Positions 24,413-31,623 of a DNA stretch of 47,428 nucleotides are shown piece after piece (positions within the stretch are counted from its first letter, which is position 1; the number at the start of each line of letters is the position of its first letter). The notes under the pieces were generated by a model, which ran no database searches, had not been told where the DNA came from, and saw nothing but the letters and a program-made list of their open reading frames with translations. The translations under genes and the position numbers were made by a program. This DNA is from Deltaproteobacteria bacterium (GTDB lineage: Bacteria; Desulfobacterota; BSN033; UBA1163). The DNA lies in contig VGRY01000026.1 in the NCBI GenBank assembly GCA_016875195.1, positions 1-47,428 on the forward strand, in the 5' to 3' direction.

Positions 24413-24900
24413 TATCTCCTCTTTTTCACGGGGCTTGGTCCCAATGCCCTGATCTTCTCCGTCATTTCACGGGCCACCTCTGCAAACCGCTGGCCCTGGG
24501 CTGAGCTCATGTTGTACATCTCCACTCTGCCGGATTCCAATCCGACTTCTTCAAGCAGGGTCTTCACATACTGGACGCGTTTCTTTGCCCTCAAATTCCC
24601 TCTTAAAAAATGGCACTCCCCCTCCAAACATCCTGCCAGATAAACTCCATCCACTCCAGACTCAAACGCCTTGAGGATGAGAAGAGTATCCACCCTGCCC
24701 GTACAGGGGACCTTCACAACTTTAACGTTCGTCGGATAGTTTAGCCTCATCGAACCTGCCAGGTCCGCTGCACTGTAGGCTCAATGCTCACAACAAAAAG
24801 CCAGTATCTCAGGCTCAAAGGACGTGGCCGTGTCTCGTGTCACGTGTCCGGACTCTTTAACCTTCGTGATATCTTCTGCCTTCATAGCTAATTCTGTCAT
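24412..24900 (-). CDS. mvhD: MvhD-like hydrogenase iron-sulfur subunit, probable selenoprotein
   Basis: 162 residues if the in-frame TGA at 24783-24781 is read as selenocysteine. The sequence around it is F-C-C-E-H-Sec-A-Y-S-A-A-D-L-A-G-S, where MvhD proteins have a conserved Cys at the Sec site within their [2Fe-2S] motif. Homology continues on both sides: EPEILAF before, MRLNYPTNVKVVKVPCTGRVD after, then LAGCLEGECHF...GN. I chose ATG at 24900 (M-T-E-L-A-M-K) with GGGAG just before it. MvhD passes electrons to HdrA; the gene lies 41 bp after hdrA. Without recoding only the last 112 residues, lacking the cluster motif, would be made. Confidence 0.87.
24752..24783 (-). promoter_or_regulatory. 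UGA selenocysteine codon and putative bacterial SECIS hairpin
   Basis: The UGA is at 24783-24781. Fourteen bases later GGACCT (24766-24761) pairs with AGGTTC (24757-24752) around a three-base loop GGC. That gives a 6-bp stem with one G-U pair and an apical G-rich loop about 20 nt past the UGA. This is the position where bacterial SECIS elements bind SelB. The stem is seen; SelB recognition is inferred. Confidence 0.65.
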
Positions 24901-24936
24901 TCTCCCGATCTCCCTATCACCCTATCTCCCCATCCA
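24901..24936. repeat. Eight-base CTCCCTAT array
   Basis: Four units, CTCCCGAT, CTCCCTAT, CACCCTAT and CTCCCCAT, fill the gap between hdrA and mvhD. On the transcribed strand it reads as purine-rich GGGAGATAG repeats and supplies the mvhD ribosome binding site. Confidence 0.6.
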
Positions 24937-24941
24937 TCTTT

Positions 24942-27900
24942 TTACGCCGCAACCCCTAACACCAAAGCCTGGCACTTCTCTTCCAGTTGATGGCTCTGGA
25001 AATGCATCAGTTCAATCGCTTTTGCCGGACATTCAGCCACACACCCGCCACACCCCTTACACATGGCTGGATCGATCTCTGCCTCTCCCTTGGCATTGAT
25101 GACAGGAACATTATACGGGCAGACTCTTACACAGGTCAGGCAGGCTGCGCAACGTTCCCCTTCGACCACAGCCACCACTCCTCCTACTCGAAGGACCTCT
25201 TGTGAAAGCACAGTCGCTGCCCGGGCAGACGCCCCTAAGCCATGGACGATTGATTCATCAATCGGCTTGGGCGCATGGGCGAGACCGCAGACGTAAACTC
25301 CGTCGGTTGCGAAATCGATCGGCCGGAGTTTCACGTGAGCTTCCACAAAGAATCCATCCCCATTGACTGGAACCTTAAACAGATTGGCCACAGGATTGAC
25401 CTTTGGAGGAACAATAGCCGTTGCAAGCACTAACAGGTTAGGTCGAACCTCAATCTCCCGGTTCAAAACATAACTGGTGAAACGAACCTGGAGGTCTTTT
25501 CCGTCTTGAGCAACGTTCAATTCCTTGTGATCATCATACCGGATAAAAATAATCCCCTTGGCGGCGGCCTCACGATAGAGATCTTCACGTAGAGCATAGG
25601 TCCGCATATCCCGATAGATGATAAAGACATTCATCTCCGGGTTCATCTCTTTCAGTTTGATGGCGTTTAGAACCGAATGGGTGCAACAGACCTTTGAGCA
25701 ATAGGGCCTCTCTTTATTTCGAGAGCCAACACACTGAATAAAAGCAACTGATCGAGCCGATTTCAAGGAACCATCACGGTCGATCAATTTCCGGTCTAAC
25801 TCTAGGCTGGTCAGGACTCGAGGGTCCTGGCCGTAGAGGTGTTGATCCGGCTTCAGTTCAGATGCCCCTGTGGCGATGATTGCAATTCCATGCTCCAGCA
25901 GTTTCTCAGTCCCATTGGCCTGAATCGTCGATTTAAAATTGCCCACAGAACCTTCCACCTGTTTCAATTCGGTATTGAGGAAAACCTCAATCTTCGAGTT
26001 CGACCGGACCTCATTCATGATCCGGTTCAGATGTTGTTGAACATCCTCACCCCGCCAGGTCTGGTGGATATTTCGGGCCTGCCCACCCAGGACATCGCTC
26101 TTCTCGATGAGATAGGTGTGAAAACCCTGGTCTGCAAGGCTGAGAGCTCCCACCATACCCGACAGACCCCCACCTATAACAAGACAGCTGTGATTCAGGC
26201 TTCGGTCCATTTGATGGAGGGGTTTTAAATTCCTGGAACAGGCCACAGCCATTTGAACAAGTTCCTTCGCTTTATCTGTGGCCATCTCCTTCTGAGCCAT
26301 ATGCACCCAGGAGCACTGGTCTCGAATATTGGCCATTTCAAACAGGTAAGGATTGATTCCTACTTCACGGATCGTATCCCGGAAAAGAGGCTCATGAGTC
26401 CGGGGCGAGCAGGAAGCTACGATCACACGATTCAGATTCAGTTCCTTCACTCGCTCCTGGATGATTTGTAATGAGTCTGCGGAACAGGTGTAGATTGTAT
26501 TCTCTGCGTGGACCACTCCGGGAAGCGACTTTGCAAATTCCGTAACTGTTTTCACATCCACTGTGCCGGCAATATTGACTCCGCAACTGCAGATGAAGGC
26601 CCCGATTCTCGGTTCTTCGCCGGCAACCACTTCTCTCTCAGGAGGATATTCCTTCTTTCTTACCAGTGTTCCGCGGGCTTCTCCGATGACAGAGAGGGCC
26701 TTTGCCGCTCCACCACTGGCCTGGATCACGCTGTCCGGAATGTCTTTGGGCCCCTGAAAAGCCCCGCAAACGAAGACGCCGGGTTTTGATGTCCGGACCG
26801 GTTCGAAACTGCTGTTCACAGGAAAAGAGTATGGATCCAGATCGATATCCAATCGCTTAGCCAGATCCGCAGCATCCTTCGAAATCCCAATGCCAACGGA
26901 CAAGATTACCAGATCAAATGTTTCCTCCACTCTTCTTCCATGTTCATCCGTATATTGGATCAGGAGGTCACCCGGTTCCTTCCCTGGAAGAACCCGTGTA
27001 ATCCTCGATTTGATAAAACGAACGCCCGCTTCCTCGGCACGGTTATAGTATCTTTCGAAATCCTTGCCATAGGTTCGCATATCGATGTAGAAGATGGCCG
27101 TATCCAAAGGACCCGCTGAATGCTCCTTTGCCACAACAGCTTCTTTAATGGCATAGGTGCAACAGACGCCTGAACAGTAAGGTTTGGTCCCTTCATGGAC
27201 ATCCCTTGAACCCACGCATTGAATAAAGGCAATCTTCTTTGGGTCCCGATGATCCGGGGAGCGACGGGTAAGATGGCCTCCCCAGGGACCTGAAGCGCTG
27301 AGCATTCTTTCGAATTCCATGCTGGTAACGACATTGGGGTAACGACCGTAACCTAATTCAGATGAGAGTCCTGGTTGATAAAGGGAATAACCGGGGGAAA
27401 GGATGACTGAGCCGATTTCCAGTTCTTCGGTGTAAGGGGCTTGTTGATGGTCGATTGCCTCCCGTTTGCAGACATGGACGCAGAGGTGGCATTCCGAACA
27501 GATCCCGCATTCAAGGCATCGCGCTGCTTCTATCCTCGCCTGTTCTTCGGTGAGAACCAGTTCGACCTCTCTAAAGTTCCTGACCCTCTCCTTTTCAGGC
27601 AATTCAGGATTTTTTGTTCGAGGAGACAAATCAACTTTACCCTCTTCGATCATCTCCCCTATCTCTTCTTGTGAGAGGTCAACCACAGGGAGAGGAATCT
27701 GCTCCCTTGGGGTAAGAAGCGGGACGCCTCTTAAATAGCGGTCAATGGAAAGCGCACCGCGCCGGCCATCGGCAATGGCCTGGATCAAAATCCAGGGGCC
27801 TCTTGCCACATCGCCTCCGGCGAAGATGCCCGGGCGATTGGTGGTGAGCGTTTTTGAATCGATGGCAAAAGTCCCCTTGGACGTGACCTCAAGGCCATGG

Positions 27901-29504
27901 GTATCTTCGAGAAATGAGATTTCAGGGGCCTGGGCAACAGCCGCAATCATCGTATCCGCAGGAATGACATATTCTGAGCCTTTGATGGGTATGGGACGTC
28001 TTCTTCCAGAACTGTCCGGTTCCCCTAATTCCATTTTCACACATTTCACACCCTTGACGCGGCCTTCTTCTACAACCACCTCAACAGGGGCAGTGAGAAT
28101 TTGAATGTCGATCTCTTCCCTTTCCGCAGCTTCAATTTCCCATGAGTTGGCAGGCATCTCATCCTTAGACCTGCGGTAGAGGATCTTCACTTCTCTGGCG
28201 CCCAACCGAAGAGCAGTCCTGGCGGCGTCAATCGCAACATTTCCACCGCCGATGACAACCGTCTTCTCTCCTACTTTTGGTGCAGAAGGGTTATCAGGAG
28301 AAATGATAGGCCGATCTTGCATTCCTCCAGTGAAGTCATGCTTTTCTGCCAAACTAACGGCCTGCAGAAAGGGTACGCCATGATGAACACCCGGGGCATC
28401 CTCTCCCGGGATCCCCAGCTTCTGTGGCTCATGGGCTCCCATTGATAAAAAGACAGCAGCGTACCCTTCTTCGAAAAGACGATTGATATTGCGGATAGGG
28501 GTATTTAATTTCAATTCAACATTGGGATGATGGATGATGTCATCAATCTCTCTCTGGAGCACGTCTCTCGGAAGGCGGTAGGCTGGAATGCCCACTCTCA
28601 TCATCCCTCCTGCGACTGGAAGGGCCTCGAAGATCGTGACCTGATAACCCATCCTCGACAATTGATGTCCACAGCTTAACCCCGCAGGTCCTCCGCCAAC
28701 AATAGCAATCTTGGCTTTCGGCCTCTCTGGTTCTTCTTTAATATCAACGCCTGTAGGGAACGGTTTTAAACCGTTCCCTACTTCTTTCTCTAATTCTGCT
28801 CTATGCTCATAAACCCAGTCAGCAGCAAAACGCTTTAAATTGCAGATCGCTACAGGGGTGTCCAGCTTTCCCCGATTGCACTTCTCTTCACAAGGATGGT
28901 TACAAACACGCCCTACCGAGGCAGGAAAAGGATTGTACTCTTTCACCACATCAAGCGCCTCTTTATACCGTCCGGCATGAATGAGAGCGACATAGCCCTG
29001 GGCGCTTGTCTCTGCAGGGCAGGTCGATTTACAGGGGCTCGTTCCTCTCTTGGTAACAAGGAAGGTGTTGGGAACAGCCTGCGGATAGGGTCGATAAATC
29101 GCTTTTCTCTGGTCAAGACCCTTGTTGAATTCATTGGGAAGGAAAATCGGACAGACTTCTGCGCAATCATTGCAACTGGTGCATTTGTCCATGTACACAT
29201 AACGGGGATGTCTTTTGAGGATAGCCTTGAAATGTCCGGCCTCTCCTTCCAATCCGACCAATTCAGAATTAGTAATCATCTCGATATTGAGATGGCGGCC
29301 CGCCTCTACGAGTTTTGGAGAGATAATACACATAGCACAGTCATTGGTCGGAAAGGTCTTGTCGAGCTGTGCCATCTTCCCACCGATGGCCGGGGATCGC
29401 TCCAGCAGATAGACCCGAACGCCAGAGTTTGCCAGATCAAGAGCGGCCTGGACTCCAGCAATCCCTCCTCCCACCACTAATGCAGCACCAATCTTTTCAA
29501 CCAT
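24942..29504 (-). CDS. hdrA: Giant HdrA: HdrA with NfnB/GltD insertion fused to a second HdrA
   Basis: About 1,520 residues from ATG 29504 (GAGAGG upstream). Order: HdrA FAD site VVGGGIAG (10-17) and PTNDCAMC (52-59); a ferredoxin motif CTSCNDCAEVCP; an inserted NADPH-dependent glutamate synthase small subunit/NfnB-like part (about 155-640; CKSTCP, CNHPCEEKC, VGGGPAGLSC, VIGGGNVAIDAA, FAGGDVARGP). Then CLECGICSECHLCVHVC, the rest of the first HdrA (CVGSRD, YCSGVCC), and from about 1000 a second HdrA (CSCGVNI, VIGGGLSGM, CVGSRN, YCSKVCC). Two C-terminal [4Fe-4S] motifs (CAACLTCVRVCP, CKGCGGCVAECP) close it. It probably splits or merges electrons among NAD(P)H, ferredoxin, MvhD and HdrBC. Confidence 0.9.
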   Translation of the reverse strand: MVEKIGAALVVGGGIAGVQAALDLANSGVRVYLLERSPAIGGKMAQLDKTFPTNDCAMCIISPKLVEAGRHLNIEMITNSELVGLEGEAGHFKAILKRHPRYVYMDKCTSCNDCAEVCPIFLPNEFNKGLDQRKAIYRPYPQAVPNTFLVTKRGTSPCKSTCPAETSAQGYVALIHAGRYKEALDVVKEYNPFPASVGRVCNHPCEEKCNRGKLDTPVAICNLKRFAADWVYEHRAELEKEVGNGLKPFPTGVDIKEEPERPKAKIAIVGGGPAGLSCGHQLSRMGYQVTIFEALPVAGGMMRVGIPAYRLPRDVLQREIDDIIHHPNVELKLNTPIRNINRLFEEGYAAVFLSMGAHEPQKLGIPGEDAPGVHHGVPFLQAVSLAEKHDFTGGMQDRPIISPDNPSAPKVGEKTVVIGGGNVAIDAARTALRLGAREVKILYRRSKDEMPANSWEIEAAEREEIDIQILTAPVEVVVEEGRVKGVKCVKMELGEPDSSGRRRPIPIKGSEYVIPADTMIAAVAQAPEISFLEDTHGLEVTSKGTFAIDSKTLTTNRPGIFAGGDVARGPWILIQAIADGRRGALSIDRYLRGVPLLTPREQIPLPVVDLSQEEIGEMIEEGKVDLSPRTKNPELPEKERVRNFREVELVLTEEQARIEAARCLECGICSECHLCVHVCKREAIDHQQAPYTEELEIGSVILSPGYSLYQPGLSSELGYGRYPNVVTSMEFERMLSASGPWGGHLTRRSPDHRDPKKIAFIQCVGSRDVHEGTKPYCSGVCCTYAIKEAVVAKEHSAGPLDTAIFYIDMRTYGKDFERYYNRAEEAGVRFIKSRITRVLPGKEPGDLLIQYTDEHGRRVEETFDLVILSVGIGISKDAADLAKRLDIDLDPYSFPVNSSFEPVRTSKPGVFVCGAFQGPKDIPDSVIQASGGAAKALSVIGEARGTLVRKKEYPPEREVVAGEEPRIGAFICSCGVNIAGTVDVKTVTEFAKSLPGVVHAENTIYTCSADSLQIIQERVKELNLNRVIVASCSPRTHEPLFRDTIREVGINPYLFEMANIRDQCSWVHMAQKEMATDKAKELVQMAVACSRNLKPLHQMDRSLNHSCLVIGGGLSGMVGALSLADQGFHTYLIEKSDVLGGQARNIHQTWRGEDVQQHLNRIMNEVRSNSKIEVFLNTELKQVEGSVGNFKSTIQANGTEKLLEHGIAIIATGASELKPDQHLYGQDPRVLTSLELDRKLIDRDGSLKSARSVAFIQCVGSRNKERPYCSKVCCTHSVLNAIKLKEMNPEMNVFIIYRDMRTYALREDLYREAAAKGIIFIRYDDHKELNVAQDGKDLQVRFTSYVLNREIEVRPNLLVLATAIVPPKVNPVANLFKVPVNGDGFFVEAHVKLRPIDFATDGVYVCGLAHAPKPIDESIVHGLGASARAATVLSQEVLRVGGVVAVVEGERCAACLTCVRVCPYNVPVINAKGEAEIDPAMCKGCGGCVAECPAKAIELMHFQSHQLEEKCQALVLGVAA

Positions 29505-29560
29505 GTTGATCCTCTCGCTTATTGCAAGGACATGCAATATCTATAGATATGGTCCTTTGT

Positions 29561-29698
29561 AAATCCGAAATCCGAATATCGAAATCCGAAACAAATCCCA
29601 ATTTCTAAAATCCAAATGTCATAAACTTTTATTCTTTTTGAACATTAGATATTGGGTTATTTGAAATTGTTTCGAAATTCGTATTTCGTGTTTCGAAA
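29561..29698. repeat. Seven-base array with opposed halves
   Basis: The left end carries AAATCCG units (AAATCCG, AAATCCG, AATATCG, AAATCCG, from 29561). The right end (about 29661-29698) carries the opposite-sense TTTCGAAATTCGTATTTCG. About 70 bp of AT-rich DNA lies between. It occupies the gap between metF2 and hdrA. Confidence 0.55.
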
Positions 29699-30571
29699 TT
29701 AGTTCTTTAATGCCTCCAGATACTTCGATATCCGATCCTCTGCTCCCATCGGGATGAGATACACTCCCTGGCAGAGACCCTTTACCCCTTCAACCAGTTC
29801 AGTCACCATCTCAATGCTCGTCTTTTCCCTGTCTGAAGATGTTTCTATCCTCTCAATGACTTGGCCTGGAACGGTTTCAGGTCTGACGTGTCTATTCGAA
29901 AAATGGAGTGCTTCCGAAGACCAGACCACAGCAATCTCAGCAATCACCGGAATTCCAATTGGTCGAACCCGCTTCATAAACTGATCAAAGGAATCGAGAT
30001 CAAATACTGGCGTAGAAAGAAAATAGTCGACCCCTCGTCGAGCCATTTCCTCCATCTCTTTTAACTCCAAATCAGGGACGTCCTTGCCCCAGTTCGAATC
30101 GATCCCCATCCCAATACAGAATGCCGGCTTCACATGAAGCTCCCTGCCCGTAATATCATGGCCATTCTGGAGGTTATCGACAACGGAGAAGAACTTTGCT
30201 GAATCGACATGAAAAAACATCATCTCCTGAAGGCTCTCTCCCGAAATTCGATAGTCATCCGTGAAAGCGAGGAGGTTTTCGATTCCTGCTTCCGAAGCCT
30301 TGATCAGATGTTCCTGAATATCAATCCGGCTTTTTTCACGACAAGTTATTTCAAGAATGGGCTCAAACTGTTGTTCCTTTAAAGCACGGCAGGCGCCCAG
30401 GGTATCCGTTGCCAATCCCTCAGTCTTTAATTCAGGAACAGTTAGGGCATCAATCTTTCCCTTGAGCGGCCTGATTTTCTGAATAAGTCCTTCTATTCCT
30501 GTTTCAACGGAGGGTTGCATCTCTAATGTCACAACAAACTTCCTATTCTGTAAACTCTTCTTCAATTGCAT
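29699..30571 (-). CDS. Divergent MetF paralogue
   Basis: 290 residues with the MTHFR barrel pattern: FVVTLEMQPSVETG at the start (Glu kept), CRALKEQQFEPILEITCREKSR, LLAFTDDYRISG where MetF has LTGD, and VDYFLSTPVFDLD where MetF has the folate-binding Gln (TQ). Two of the three folate contacts of E. coli MetF are therefore altered. It may use another C1 carrier, act as a structural subunit, or bind flavin only. It is the first gene of the Hdr/Met cluster. Confidence 0.8.
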   Translation of the reverse strand: MQLKKSLQNRKFVVTLEMQPSVETGIEGLIQKIRPLKGKIDALTVPELKTEGLATDTLGACRALKEQQFEPILEITCREKSRIDIQEHLIKASEAGIENLLAFTDDYRISGESLQEMMFFHVDSAKFFSVVDNLQNGHDITGRELHVKPAFCIGMGIDSNWGKDVPDLELKEMEEMARRGVDYFLSTPVFDLDSFDQFMKRVRPIGIPVIAEIAVVWSSEALHFSNRHVRPETVPGQVIERIETSSDREKTSIEMVTELVEGVKGLCQGVYLIPMGAEDRISKYLEALKN

Positions 30572-30671
30572 AGAGATCTATATTCATTAAAATTTGGCTT
30601 TCCTGGATACCGAGACAGTTGAAAGAAACCCATGCTGGCAAATCACAGGAGACATCATCTCTGTCACGGGA

Positions 30672-31244
30672 TCATTTTTTCAAACCCAGTAACTTGGCCA
30701 CCTCAAACTTCAATTGTTCTAACGGAAGGGGTTTTGAAAAACAGGCGTCCGCTCCATGATCCTTCATCTGTTTGAAGGCTCCGTCATTGAGGTAAGCGGA
30801 GAGGACGATAATCTTAGTTTCCTTGGTTTCCGGGTTGGACTTAACCTTTTGGCAGACTTCATAACCATTGATATCCGGCATCATAATATCGAGGATCAGG
30901 AGGTCTGGCTTGAAATGGTTGACCTGAAGGCCGGCTTCAAAACCATCCGATGCAGAAATCATCTCATACCCATATTCATCTTCTTCAAGAGCCTGGACAA
31001 TCGTTTCAACAATAATCTTGTCATCATCTACAACGAGGATCTTCTTTCTCTCCTCTCCTTTACCTTCGTCTGGTAACGGCATCCCTTTATCTCTAAGAAA
31101 TTTATCCATATCCTCCTTCTTAATCCTTCGATGCCCCCCAACCGTCTTATAGGCTTTCAAATGTCCTGCCTCTATCCAGTTGATGATTGTCTTAGGAGAA
31201 ACATTACAATATTTGCTCGCCTGGGATACGGTCAGAATTTCCAT
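30672..31244 (-). CDS. Regulator with N-terminal MerR/excisionase-type HTH and C-terminal receiver
   Basis: 190 residues. Residues 1-52 form a BldC/excisionase-like winged HTH (TVSQASKYCNVSPKTIINWIEAGHLKAYKTVGGHRRI). Residues about 68-188 are a receiver domain with DDD (near 75), phospho-acceptor LILDIMMPDINGYE and FSKPLPLEQL. The domain order is reversed from ordinary response regulators. It lies 100 bp upstream of metF2 on the same strand, so it may control the Hdr/Met cluster. No cognate kinase is adjacent. Start ATG 31244 with AAAAGGAG upstream. Confidence 0.88.
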   Translation of the reverse strand: MEILTVSQASKYCNVSPKTIINWIEAGHLKAYKTVGGHRRIKKEDMDKFLRDKGMPLPDEGKGEERKKILVVDDDKIIVETIVQALEEDEYGYEMISASDGFEAGLQVNHFKPDLLILDIMMPDINGYEVCQKVKSNPETKETKIIVLSAYLNDGAFKQMKDHGADACFSKPLPLEQLKFEVAKLLGLKK

Positions 31245-31623
31245 AATTTACTCCTTTTGCAGATTTTATTGAATTTTCAATTACTACAAAATTTATAGCT
31301 TGTCAAGAATTTTTTTTATAAGCGTGCATATTTTTTGCAATATATTGATTTTATTTACGATTCAGATCAATTGATAAAGCTGCAGAGAGCATAAAAAAAT
31401 TTGGCTGGCACTTATTCGCACCACCTTTTAGGTTTCCTTAGCTATATAGTCTTCTTCAGAAACATCGGAAACAATAAGAGGCACAGCCTAAAAGCAAAGG
31501 AGAGTTTAGTGTGTGAGAAGAAGAACAAGCTTGAGAGATAATAAATGAATAGAGGGAAATCAGGTACGTGAGGTTATCGTATTCTCCATGAATCTATAGA
31601 AACATTTTTATGTTCAACCCCCC
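31245..31623. other. Intergenic region with a possible regulator promoter
   Basis: A consensus -35 TTGACA lies on the minus strand at 31306-31301. No good -10 stands at the right distance (TAATTG at 17 bp is weak). A spaced inverted pair, CCTTTTAGG (31424-31432) and CCTAAAAG (31487-31494), could form a long-loop hairpin. The DNA is AT-rich and no gene is seen. Confidence 0.35.

Noticed and set aside
24412..24783. Reading the mvhD TGA as a nonsense mutation
   Set aside because: Frame and conserved residues continue on both sides, the codon falls exactly on a Cys position of the family, and a stem-loop follows at SECIS distance. Recoding explains this better than decay, though resequencing is needed to be sure.
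24333..24936. Tandem octamer arrays as a CRISPR array
   Set aside because: Units are 8 bp, degenerate and contiguous. There are no 23-50 bp direct repeats with unique spacers and no cas genes anywhere in the window.
31424..31494. Spaced inverted repeat as a riboswitch
   Set aside because: Only eight to nine paired bases across a 54-nt gap, with none of the conserved words of riboswitch classes I know, such as c-di-GMP or Mo/W cofactor types.
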